64,000 nt of DNA from NCBI RefSeq assembly GCF_946998835.1, contig NZ_CAMQAZ010000007.1, positions 1 through 64,000 of the forward strand. The letters run 5' to 3'. The translations under genes were made by a program, and so were the position numbers. Of the stretch, positions 1 to 6,992 are shown piece by piece. Below the pieces are notes generated by a model. The model was not told the DNA's origin. It saw only the letters and a program-made list of their open reading frames with translations, and searched no databases. Origin of the DNA: an uncultured Corynebacterium sp. (GTDB lineage Bacteria; Actinomycetota; Actinomycetes; Mycobacteriales; Mycobacteriaceae). Every line of letters begins with the position of its first letter. The stretch's first letter is position 1.

Positions 1-3
1 GTC

Positions 4-53
4 TTATCGATGCATAGTTCACCCATCGATTCGCTATAGCCTGGCCACAAGTG
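4..53. repeat. dispersed intergenic repeat, copy 1
   Basis: This 50-bp stretch aligns without gaps to 11904-11953; by hand count about 37 of 50 bases match. Both copies hold a TCGATG motif, a second CATCGAT about 10 bases later, then GCTAyAGCCTG and a terminal AAGTG. Neither copy lies in a gene. The copy sits next to the window edge, so an associated array may continue to the left. Confidence 0.6.
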
Positions 54-110
54 AAGGACCGCGCTGCCCCGCCCCCGCAATGCCTCGGCTCGCGCTGCGC
101 TGCCAGGTAA

Positions 111-148
111 TAAAAACAAAAAGACCCGCACCTACAAGGTGCGGGTCT
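111..148 (-). terminator. Rho-independent terminator of the tRNA pair
   Basis: An 11-bp perfect stem (122-132 with 138-148, AGACCCGCACC) closes a 5-base loop. Read on the minus strand it is followed by a T-rich tract (complement of 111-121). It lies directly downstream of the tRNA-Arg gene and should end the tRNA-Ser/tRNA-Arg transcript. Confidence 0.85.
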
Positions 149-151
149 GCA

Positions 152-227
152 TGGTGCGCCCGAAGGGATTCGAACCCCTAACCTTCTGATCCGTAGTCAG
201 ATGCTCTATCCGTTGAGCTACGGGCGC
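152..227 (-). tRNA. tRNA-Arg (ACG)
   Basis: The minus strand reads as a cloverleaf with acceptor stem GCGCCCG/CGGGCGC, a TTCGAATC T-loop and anticodon ACG in the loop CTACGGA. A 3' CCA is encoded (complement of 152-154). ACG is read with A34 deaminated to inosine, so it decodes CGU, CGC and CGA. Only a few bases separate it from the tRNA-Ser upstream, so they are probably co-transcribed. Confidence 0.95.
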
Positions 228-230
228 GTG

Positions 231-322
231 TGGCGGAGGCGAGAGGATTCGAACCTCCGGCCCGTCGCAAGACAGGCAACTCCTTAGCAGGGAGCCCCAT
301 TCGGCCGCTCTGGCACGCCTCC
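231..322 (-). tRNA. tRNA-Ser (GCT)
   Basis: A 92-nt class II tRNA on the minus strand with acceptor stem GGAGGCG/CGCCTCC, a long variable arm, a TTCGAATC T-loop and anticodon GCT, reading AGC and AGU codons. CCA is encoded (complement of 231-233). First gene of the tRNA pair. Confidence 0.95.
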
Positions 323-556
323 AAAACCACTGGCATCGATCCCGCTTCAGCAAGGCTGCCCGCCATTGCATGAGCATTGCGTTCGCCATTGCGTGGACGA
401 GACCAAATAACCGCAGCCAATCCTACAGAACACAAGAATTGAAAAGCAAAACACCCGCGAAGCCACCAAATACGGCACCACAAATAGCGACCACACCTTG
501 GGATTTCGCCGGGATTCTGCACTGACCAATCCGGGTCATGTTCTACAGTTAGGCCT
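323..556. other. divergent spacer between tRNA-Ser and the aminotransferase
   Basis: No convincing gene. Short frames across it on the minus strand have no start signal and run into the tRNA genes. It must hold the promoters for the tRNA pair (minus) and the aminotransferase (plus); the latter is visible at 544-549. Confidence 0.6.
544..549 (+). promoter_or_regulatory. -10 hexamer, leaderless start of the aminotransferase
   Basis: TACAGT ends 7 bases before the ATG at 557 and there is no Shine-Dalgarno, so transcription probably starts at the A of the start codon. Confidence 0.5.
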
Positions 557-1705
557 ATGACCAACGATGCATCTTCAGTTCAGCCCCAAACCCGCGCCGA
601 CCTCGAACAGGTTCCTGCCTATGTCCCGGGCAAGGCAGTGCCCGGCGCGCTGAAGATTGCGTCCAATGAAATGACTCAGCCGCCGCTGCCCTCGGTGGTG
701 AAGGCCATCTCGCAGACCATCTCTGACCCGGCTACCAGCCCGAACCGTTACCCGGACATGGGTGCGGTTGACCTGCGCACTAAGCTCGGCGAGCACCTGG
801 GGCTGCCCATGGAGCAGGTCGCGGTCGGCTGCGGCTCCTCCGCTCTGTGCCTGCAGCTCGTGCAGGCTACCTGCGCAGATGGGGATGAGGTCGTTTTCCC
901 GTGGCGCAGCTTCGAGGCCTACCCCATTCTCGCTCGCGTCGCCGGGGCCACTCCAGTGCCGGTGCCGCTGGATGCGCAGGGTCGCAATGATCTCTCAGCT
1001 ATGGCCGCTGCTATCACCGACCGCACACGCCTGATTTTTGTATGTAACCCCAACAATCCAACGGGCACGACCGTCACTCGCGAGGCATTCGCGGAGTTCA
1101 TGGCGCAGGTTCCGGGCGATGTTGTGGTTGCTCTCGACGAGGCCTACATCGAGCTGGTGGACGAGGCCACTCACGCCACTACCCCGTTGGCGCATGAGCT
1201 GCTGGATACCTACCCCAACCTGGTCGGTTTGCGCACGTTCTCCAAGGTCTACGGTCTGGCCGGCCTCCGCGTGGGCTACATGTTCGGCCCGGCGAAACTT
1301 GTGGAGGCCGTGAATAAGGTCGCCATCCCCTTCTCGGTAAACACTCTCGCGCAGATTGCCGCGCTCACGTCGCTGGACGCACAGGAGGAGCTCGCCGCCC
1401 GCATCGCTGAGGTCCGTGCGCAGCGCGTCGCCGTCACCGAGGCCATCAACGCCGCCACCGGCCGCGAGACAGTGCTGCCGAACTCGCAGGCCAACTTCAT
1501 TTGGATCGGTGAGGATCGGATTGCGGATCTCTCTTCGCTTGACGACGTCTCGGTGACCACCACCACGGATCTCGGTGACTTCCTGGCAAAGCGCAACATT
1601 CTTATCCGCTGCTTTGCCGGTGAAGGCGCTCGCATCACCATCACCACCGAGGAAGAGACCTCGCAGCTCCTGACGGCTCTGGGAATCGCGCCCTTAAACA
1701 GCTAA
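557..1705 (+). CDS. pat: histidinol-phosphate / aromatic amino acid aminotransferase
   Basis: A 382-aa fold-type I PLP enzyme of the HisC/Pat family, swapping the amino group of histidinol phosphate or of phenylalanine and tyrosine onto 2-oxoglutarate. Visible: substrate and PLP contacts in NPNNPTGT (164-171), the pyridine-ring aspartate in ALDEAYIEL (about 194) and the PLP lysine K230 in TFSKVYGLAGLRVGY. Length is normal. The ATG lies directly behind a TAnnnT hexamer, giving a likely leaderless message. It stands alone, away from any his operon, which fits the second HisC paralogue (HisC2/Pat) of actinobacteria better than the biosynthetic HisC, but the two cannot be separated by motif reading. 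It converges with the lipoprotein gene, 3 bases apart. Confidence 0.85.
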   Translation: MTNDASSVQPQTRADLEQVPAYVPGKAVPGALKIASNEMTQPPLPSVVKAISQTISDPATSPNRYPDMGAVDLRTKLGEHLGLPMEQVAVGCGSSALCLQLVQATCADGDEVVFPWRSFEAYPILARVAGATPVPVPLDAQGRNDLSAMAAAITDRTRLIFVCNPNNPTGTTVTREAFAEFMAQVPGDVVVALDEAYIELVDEATHATTPLAHELLDTYPNLVGLRTFSKVYGLAGLRVGYMFGPAKLVEAVNKVAIPFSVNTLAQIAALTSLDAQEELAARIAEVRAQRVAVTEAINAATGRETVLPNSQANFIWIGEDRIADLSSLDDVSVTTTTDLGDFLAKRNILIRCFAGEGARITITTEEETSQLLTALGIAPLNS

Positions 1706-1708
1706 CAG

Positions 1709-2623
1709 CTAGCACGCGCCAGCGCGACCGTTGGTCGCGCCTCCGCTGTGCTCAATTGCGCGTGCGATGCGGTTAAGCATTTGCTGGCCGGTCTCATAGG
1801 TGCCGTCGTCCGGCTGGGCTGCGATAGCGACACCAACGAAGGTACCCGGCTTTTTACCCGGCAAGTAGCCGAACTGTCGCACGAGGTAGACACCCTCATC
1901 GTCGGGGCCCCAACCTCCCTTGAAGTGCGCTCCGGGAAGGCGTCCAAGGCCGTAGGACTGCTCGTCGGCAACTTTCCCCATAAGGTCAGCAACCTGTGGA
2001 CCCGCCTTTATGCACTGCAAATTAGCACCGAAAGTCGCCTGGTCACGAAGATCCCACTGGGTCTGCCCGAACACTGTGTATTCCGCACGAATGCGGTCAG
2101 TGCCCATGACAGTGCGAGTGTCGTGGCCCTCTCGGAGAATCTCGTTAGTATTCGCACCTGCGGTCACATCATCGCCCAGTGAGTACCACATGGCCTCAGC
2201 CGCATCGTTGTCGGAAACGGTGATTGCGGCCTCTACCTGAGCGTCGACACCGAATTGGCGCACGTAGGCTACGGCGATTGGCACCTTGGAGGTCGACCAG
2301 GCCGGGCCAGTTTTAAAGTCACCCGTGGAGACCACCTGGGAGTCCTTATTCGGTGTGGCTAGTGCGGCACCGGCCAATCCACCGAATTCCTGCTGCGCGG
2401 ACGTGACGGCCTCGACAACTTCGCGGGGCATCTCACCGGGCACAACTTTCCCATCGGGGGATGCGCCGCTGGGGCCGTCGTCAAGCGGGTTGGCAAGCGT
2501 TGGCGACGGCATGGCCGAGGAGTCGGAGTCCGTGTCGATGGTGCAGGCGCTGAGACCAAGCGTGACGACGGTAGTTGCGGCCAGGGCTACTCGGAGGCGC
2601 TTAGACAATATGCACCGTCGCAT
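1709..2623 (-). CDS. lipoprotein with serine beta-lactamase/PBP-fold motifs
   Basis: A 304-aa protein with a lipoprotein signal peptide (lipobox LSAC, Cys27) and an acidic, Ser/Pro-rich linker. The body shows the three motifs of penicillin-recognising serine enzymes in order: SxxK (S110-T-S-K113), SDN (137-139) and KGG (235-237, in place of KTG/KSG). It should be an anchored extracytoplasmic serine hydrolase; whether it hydrolyses beta-lactams, acts on peptidoglycan or is inactive is open. The usual Glu166-containing loop of class A enzymes is not obvious. The ATG overlaps the end of the upstream membrane protein by 23 bp, and a TTG at 2608 is an alternative start; the two genes are likely an operon. 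Confidence 0.7.
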   Translation of the reverse strand: MRRCILSKRLRVALAATTVVTLGLSACTIDTDSDSSAMPSPTLANPLDDGPSGASPDGKVVPGEMPREVVEAVTSAQQEFGGLAGAALATPNKDSQVVSTGDFKTGPAWSTSKVPIAVAYVRQFGVDAQVEAAITVSDNDAAEAMWYSLGDDVTAGANTNEILREGHDTRTVMGTDRIRAEYTVFGQTQWDLRDQATFGANLQCIKAGPQVADLMGKVADEQSYGLGRLPGAHFKGGWGPDDEGVYLVRQFGYLPGKKPGTFVGVAIAAQPDDGTYETGQQMLNRIARAIEHSGGATNGRAGAC

Positions 2624-3347
2624 TCGTACCGCCGGTGCAGGTGACCACGTCGCCGTTGTCGCGGCAGGTCATGGTGTACGTCTTACCGGTCTTCGGACTA
2701 TTGGCGGTGACGGTACCGTTGAGCTTCTTGGTGACTTGGTAGTGCTCAACAAAAGCATTGCGCACATTAGTGGCAAACGGGCAGGTCGTGATGTTGCCAC
2801 CGACATTTTCTGCGTAGACCAGGTTCAAATCCCCTGGATCGCCAGAGCCGGAGCAAAGCTGCCAATTGGACGGCGGAGTGAAATCCTCAGCGCGACGCTT
2901 CTGCTCAGAGGTCGACGTCGTAGAGGTTTCCTCACTTGTCGTGGACTGCACCTGTTGGGATTCCGATGAGGTACCGCTGGCTGAATTCACGCCTTGAGAA
3001 TTAGAGAAGTAGAAATAGGCCATCGCGCCTACGAGAAGCGCGACGGCAATGATTGCCAGGACGATGACAGCGATGGTCAGCCCTTTATTGTCATTGCTCG
3101 GCGCGGCAGCCGGACCAGCTTGCGGGGCGGGAACATAGGAAGCGGGTCGGTACGGCTCAGGCTGCTGCGGCACCTGCTGCGGCTGGAAGCTCTGCGTTTG
3201 GTACCCAGACGCGCCCACTCGAGATTCATCCACGGCGCTCCATGCATTTGCCGGGGTATCTGCAGAAGGCTGAGTGTCTGACTCGGACGGATCTACACTC
3301 CACTCGCCGAACGAGTCGTCCGAGTGGTTACTCCGATTCGTTGTCAT
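2601..3347 (-). CDS. membrane-anchored protein with extracytoplasmic domain
   Basis: A 248-aa protein of unknown function. Residues 1-88 are a hydrophilic Pro/Gln/Ser-rich cytoplasmic tail, 89-114 a single hydrophobic segment, followed by a Ser/Thr-rich stretch and a C-terminal domain with four cysteines (LCSG, TTCPF, MTCRD, VTCTGG) that could form two disulfides outside the membrane. The layout recalls actinobacterial membrane-anchored exported proteins but I recognise no family. ATG at 3347 was preferred over a GTG 10 codons upstream because an AAAGG lies at a sensible distance. It overlaps the beta-lactamase-fold lipoprotein downstream, so the two may work together at the envelope. Confidence 0.7.
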   Translation of the reverse strand: MTTNRSNHSDDSFGEWSVDPSESDTQPSADTPANAWSAVDESRVGASGYQTQSFQPQQVPQQPEPYRPASYVPAPQAGPAAAPSNDNKGLTIAVIVLAIIAVALLVGAMAYFYFSNSQGVNSASGTSSESQQVQSTTSEETSTTSTSEQKRRAEDFTPPSNWQLCSGSGDPGDLNLVYAENVGGNITTCPFATNVRNAFVEHYQVTKKLNGTVTANSPKTGKTYTMTCRDNGDVVTCTGGTNATVHIV

Positions 3348-3459
3348 TTCTCGACCTTTTCCCTCGATACCGTTCACCAGTTTGTCGCTGAATGTGTGTC
3401 ACAGCAAATCCGAGCTTACCGGTTTTGGCAACTTCTCAATGCCGATTTGGGCGATAGCA

Positions 3460-3505
3460 CGCATGGGGACCGGTCCATATAACGCATGGGGGCCAGTCCA
3501 TGTAA
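3460..3505. repeat. 23-bp tandem repeat, two copies
   Basis: Units 3460-3482 and 3483-3505 match at 20 of 23 positions. Each has CGCATGGGG followed by a dyad ending in GTCCAT; in unit 1 the core GGACCGGTCC is a perfect palindrome. It lies about 110-160 bp upstream of the membrane-protein start at 3347, a plausible operator position. Confidence 0.6.
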
Positions 3506-3537
3506 ACGACAAACTGCGGATTCACGGATACGCCTAA

Positions 3538-3561
3538 CCCCCGGCCGCACGCGGCCGGGGG
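3538..3561 (-). terminator. strong GC hairpin downstream of the secreted-protein pair
   Basis: A 9-bp perfect stem CCCCCGGCC/GGCCGGGGG with a 6-base loop, 41 bp beyond the stop codon at 3603. There is no T-run on either side, so it is a weak intrinsic terminator at best. Confidence 0.4.
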
Positions 3562-3602
3562 CGCATCTTCACCTCACCTGTTAGCGGTGGGGCGCTTATT
3601 CG

Positions 3603-4331
3603 TTAAAACGGCCACCACGACGGCTTTGCAGCCTTTTTCACGACTACCTTTTCGCCGCCGACAACCCAGTTTTCATTCGGATTAAGAACGGAGCCCACGT
3701 AGGCGTAGCCACCGTTATCGAACTCGCCCTCGTAGTCCGGTGCCTTGTAGGTGAAGTCCACGGCGACGGACTTGGAATTATTGACGGTCGGGTTGTCCTG
3801 GAAGTATCCGAGGAAGCCACCTTCCTTCCAGGACAGGCGCACCTGGCGATTGCCGTTGCGCTCGGTGTCTTCGTACTCCCCCTCCTTCAGCGTGTAAATA
3901 CCGCCGCCGAGGACGTTGTCCTGCGACTGGCGAGTCACACGAACGAGCTTAAAATCAGCCGGGATGTTGTGACCGATCCCGCGCAGCTTGGCGTTGCCGT
4001 TGACACCGACGACCTCAATACGGATGGTGACCTCGTCACCCGGGCGGACCTCCTTGCCGCGGATGATCTGCGAGTACACATCGGCAGACCATGCCGGGCC
4101 ACCGATGGTGCCGAGCTTCACCTTTGGAGCGCTCGATTCCGGCAGCTTCAGGCCAGGCGAGTTCAGACCTGGCGAGTTCAGACCCGGCGAGGAGAATCCC
4201 GGGGACTGAGCCATGGCCGGAGCGCCGAACCCGAAGGTAAGGCCAGCAGCGAGGGTTACCGCCGCAATGGCGGTGCGAGAACGGCGACGAGAACGAGGGG
4301 CCTTGACGTCGTGGGCGCGCATATTGTGCAT
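3603..4331 (-). CDS. secreted protein with N-terminal SPGL repeats
   Basis: A 242-aa exported protein of unknown function. A basic N-terminus and hydrophobic core end at AMAQ, a typical signal peptidase I site. Directly after comes a short array SPGF-SSPGL-NSPGL-NSPGL, then a domain of about 165 residues beginning GGPAWSADVYSQIIRGKEV with a RPGDEVTIRIEV strand pattern that looks like an immunoglobulin-like or DUF11-type beta sandwich. The C-terminus KPSWWPF is aromatic. A second, related gene lies 61 bp upstream on the same strand with the SPGL array at its C-terminus instead. No LPxTG or membrane anchor is seen, so the protein is released or held non-covalently. Confidence 0.75.
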   Translation of the reverse strand: MHNMRAHDVKAPRSRRRSRTAIAAVTLAAGLTFGFGAPAMAQSPGFSSPGLNSPGLNSPGLKLPESSAPKVKLGTIGGPAWSADVYSQIIRGKEVRPGDEVTIRIEVVGVNGNAKLRGIGHNIPADFKLVRVTRQSQDNVLGGGIYTLKEGEYEDTERNGNRQVRLSWKEGGFLGYFQDNPTVNNSKSVAVDFTYKAPDYEGEFDNGGYAYVGSVLNPNENWVVGGEKVVVKKAAKPSWWPF

Positions 4332-4392
4332 GATTGAGAAGCTTTCTGTGAGAACCCGAGGTTTAGCGAACGTGGGCGAGAGCTGGAATTAC

Positions 4393-5178
4393 TTACCGGT
4401 TAGCGCCCGGGGACTTCAGCCCCGGCGACTGGAGACCCAGGGAACCCGGCGACTGGAGCCCCGGGGACCCCAGCGAGCCACCCGGAACACCCGGAATGTC
4501 CGGAATGCCCGGAGCCGGAGCTTCCCGCTTCACGAAGAGCTTCGGCCCCATGTCATGCAGCTTCTCAATCTTGTTGCCCGGGTTGAAGTGGATTTCAGTT
4601 CCGGTATTCAACGAACCGTCGGCAATCTCATCGGTGACGCGGTACTGCCATGTGAAGCTCACAGACGAAATGGTTGGGGAACCCCATGCCTGGTCGATGC
4701 GGCCGGCCTTGAACTCCACCGCGCCGTTATTGACGAGCCCTATCCACTTGTCGGACTCGTTCGGGCTCGCCCAGTCCCCGTCGCCGACCTTGTATGTCGC
4801 CGAGTTGGCCACGTACTGCAGGCCATCCGGAATGACATCGGTCATACGCTGAATGTAGGACTTAAACAGCTTCGGATTGTTGTCCGTGTAGGTCAGGGTA
4901 AAGGTCACGACATCGCCAGGCTTGACGACGGCACCCGCGACACCATTAACCTCAACGGATCGCGTCACATTGGACTTCTTCCAGCTGTGCGTTGCGCTGG
5001 AGACAACAGTGGCGGAAGTTTCATCGATGGCATCGGTGACGGTCTTGACAATTGCGTCAGCACCCGGAAGTTCCTGAGCATGCGCAGTGGCGCCAAACCC
5101 TGCGAAGGTCATACCTGCGGCAAGGGAAAGCGCAGCGATGCGGGTAAGACTGCGATTACGAGAGATACGAGTTGCCAT
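4393..5178 (-). CDS. secreted DUF11-like protein with C-terminal SPGL repeats
   Basis: A 261-aa exported protein: signal peptide ending at ATAHAQ, then a domain with VKPGDVVTFTLTYTDNN and MTDVIPDGLQYV, which resemble DUF11-type (conserved repeat, isopeptide-like) beta-sandwich domains of Gram-positive surface proteins. The last 40 residues are Pro/Gly-rich (PGIPDIPGVPGG) and end in SLGSPGLQSPG-type repeats shared with the next gene. No sorting signal is present. The ATG at 5178 is preceded by AAAAGGAGCCC. Function unknown; likely a structural or adhesive envelope protein. The two genes are probably co-transcribed from a promoter near the 17-bp duplication at 5271. Confidence 0.75.
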   Translation of the reverse strand: MATRISRNRSLTRIAALSLAAGMTFAGFGATAHAQELPGADAIVKTVTDAIDETSATVVSSATHSWKKSNVTRSVEVNGVAGAVVKPGDVVTFTLTYTDNNPKLFKSYIQRMTDVIPDGLQYVANSATYKVGDGDWASPNESDKWIGLVNNGAVEFKAGRIDQAWGSPTISSVSFTWQYRVTDEIADGSLNTGTEIHFNPGNKIEKLHDMGPKLFVKREAPAPGIPDIPGVPGGSLGSPGLQSPGSLGLQSPGLKSPGANR

Positions 5179-5674
5179 GAGTCATGGGCTCCTTTTAAAC
5201 GATAAGGGCGGGAAAGCCTTGCGGCAGGAGAAGGCCAACGTAGCCTTCAGTTGCAATCGGAGTGCAATACGCTTGAAGCTAATTAATGCTTGAAGCTAAT
5301 TAATACAGTGTTTATTAACGGTGGCAACCAGGAACTATTTTTCAGACAGCGACAAAATTAACGGAAATCACAACGACACAATAGTCACATCAGTCACACG
5401 CTCCTACATGTGTCACCGGCGCACAGCGGCCGGAATACTTTTAAACATAGAAATACCCAACGCCGTGAAGTGGCGCTTCTCTATCCCCACCTGAAACTGA
5501 CACCCTTTCCCCTCCGCGAAGAACCACCCCTGTAACGCCATTGCAGGGCATCGCATTAACCCAATTACACACCCATTTTGACTACCCCATTCCGGGGTAT
5601 CAATAAGAAGCTCCTGAGATCTCGCCGTTTTACCCTGAAAGCGCACACATCCAGCTTTAAAGAAAGATAAGGAA
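5179..5674. other. gene-free upstream region of the secreted-protein pair
   Basis: About 500 bp with no supported gene. A 92-codon minus-strand frame (5413-5691) runs into the tRNA terminator, has no ribosome site and no recognisable product. The region holds the 17-bp tandem duplication and must contain the promoter of the minus-strand secreted proteins. Confidence 0.55.
5271..5304. repeat. perfect 17-bp tandem duplication
   Basis: GCTTGAAGCTAATTAAT occurs at 5271-5287 and again at 5288-5304 without a mismatch. It lies 93-126 bp upstream of the secreted-protein start at 5178. It may be a duplicated regulator site or a recent slippage event. Confidence 0.9.
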
Positions 5675-5703
5675 AACCCCCGGTAGAACAACTACCGAGG
5701 GTT
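5675..5703 (-). terminator. terminator of tRNA-Ser (TGA)
   Basis: A 12-bp stem (5675-5686 with 5692-5703, one mismatch) and 5-base loop, directly downstream of the tRNA on the minus strand and followed there by TTTTCC. Confidence 0.75.
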
Positions 5704-5711
5704 CCCAACTG

Positions 5712-5796
5712 CGGAAGCAGGGGGATTTGAACCCCCGGAGGTGTGACCCTCGCTGGTTTTCAAGACCAGTGCATTCGGCCGCTCTGCCATACTTCC
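5712..5796 (-). tRNA. tRNA-Ser (TGA)
   Basis: A class II tRNA on the minus strand with acceptor stem GGAAGTA/TGCTTCC, a large variable arm and anticodon TGA, reading UCA and UCG/UCU by wobble. The terminal CCA is not encoded, unlike in the tRNA pair at the window start. Confidence 0.95.
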
Positions 5797-5995
5797 AGTG
5801 CCAACATCATAACCGCATACCGTCGCCAAGCGACAAACGCCCTCCACAACGGCTCGCGCCAGAGCCTTTCACCTACGCTCCGGCCCCGACACCCGCCCTC
5901 AATATCCGCCTCTGCGGACATAACTATTTTTGCTATTTACAAAAGAGTCGGAAATCCCGCGTGCGCAACCAGGTTTTGCATTACCTTTGAAAACT

Positions 5996-6964
5996 ATGAA
6001 GGCAATCATTCAGACTGATCTTTCCAACCCCCGAGCCTTGGAATGGGCCGAAGCTCCGGATCCGACTCTCGAGGATGGGCAGGTACTGGTCAAGGTCAAG
6101 GCCGCTGGTGTAAATCGCGCTGACCTGCTACAGGCTGCCGGCCACTACCCGCCGCCGAAGGGCGTGACTGAGACTCTCGGTCTGGAGTGCGCGGGCGTGA
6201 TTGAAGAGGTCAAGGGCGACTCCCAGGGCTGGAAGGTCGGCGACGAGGTCTGCTGTCTACTCTCCGGTGGCGCATACGCCGAAAAGGTCGCGGTTCCGGC
6301 TGGTCAGATTCTTCCACTGCCGGAGGGCTACTCCTTCACTGAGGCCGCGTCGATCGTCGAGGTTGCCTGCACGGTGTTCTCCAATGTCGTGATGATTGCA
6401 GGCCTGAAGGAAGACGATCTTCTGCTGGTCCACGGCGGTGCGGGCGGCATCGGCACCTTCGCTATTCAGATGGCCAAGCAGCTCGGCGCTCGCGTCGCCG
6501 TCACCGCCGGTTCGGCGGAGAAGCTGGCCAAGTGTAAGGAACTCGGCGCTGACATCCTTATCAACTACAAGGAAGATACCTTCGAGGACATCATCGCGGC
6601 TGAGGGCGGCGCCAATGTCATCCTGGACATCATGGGTGCAAAGTACCTCGACCGAAACGTCAAGGCTCTCGCTAAAGATGGCCACCTGGTCATCATCGGC
6701 ATGCAGGGCGGCGTAAAGGGCGAGCTCAACATCGGTCGCCTGCTGAGCAAGCGCGGTTCAATTACCGCCACCGGTCTGCGTTACCGCGATTTCGCGGACA
6801 AGGCGCGCATTGTCAACGCCACCGAGGACACCGTCTGGCCAATGCTTGCCGACGGCTCCATCACCCCTCAAATTCATGAGGTCATGGAGATGCGCGACGC
6901 AGCCAAGGCCCATGAGCTGCTCGACAGCGGTGCGGTCAGCGGCAAGATCATCCTGACCGTCTAG
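5996..6964 (+). CDS. NAD(P)H:quinone oxidoreductase, zinc-free MDR family
   Basis: A 322-aa medium-chain dehydrogenase/reductase of the quinone oxidoreductase/PIG3 type. The N-terminal GroES-like half has AGVNRADLLQAAGHYPPP and no zinc-ligand cysteines; the Rossmann half has HGGAGGIG (146-153) for NADPH. Such enzymes reduce quinones by one or two electrons in the cytoplasm. The ATG at 5996 (MKAIIQ) is the family start; upstream in-frame codons would add an unrelated 22-residue extension. The pairing with the class V aminotransferase-like gene downstream matches the Rv3777/Rv3778c neighbourhood of mycobacteria. Confidence 0.85.
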   Translation: MKAIIQTDLSNPRALEWAEAPDPTLEDGQVLVKVKAAGVNRADLLQAAGHYPPPKGVTETLGLECAGVIEEVKGDSQGWKVGDEVCCLLSGGAYAEKVAVPAGQILPLPEGYSFTEAASIVEVACTVFSNVVMIAGLKEDDLLLVHGGAGGIGTFAIQMAKQLGARVAVTAGSAEKLAKCKELGADILINYKEDTFEDIIAAEGGANVILDIMGAKYLDRNVKALAKDGHLVIIGMQGGVKGELNIGRLLSKRGSITATGLRYRDFADKARIVNATEDTVWPMLADGSITPQIHEVMEMRDAAKAHELLDSGAVSGKIILTV

Positions 6965-6992
6965 TAATGACCGTCTAGCTACGGCCGCCTAG

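Noticed and set aside
4213..5205. 330-codon plus-strand open frame
   Set aside because: Antisense to the second secreted protein, which has a clear signal peptide and ribosome site.
5413..5691. 92-codon minus-strand open frame in a spacer
   Set aside because: It begins within the tRNA terminator, has no ribosome site and no recognisable sequence.
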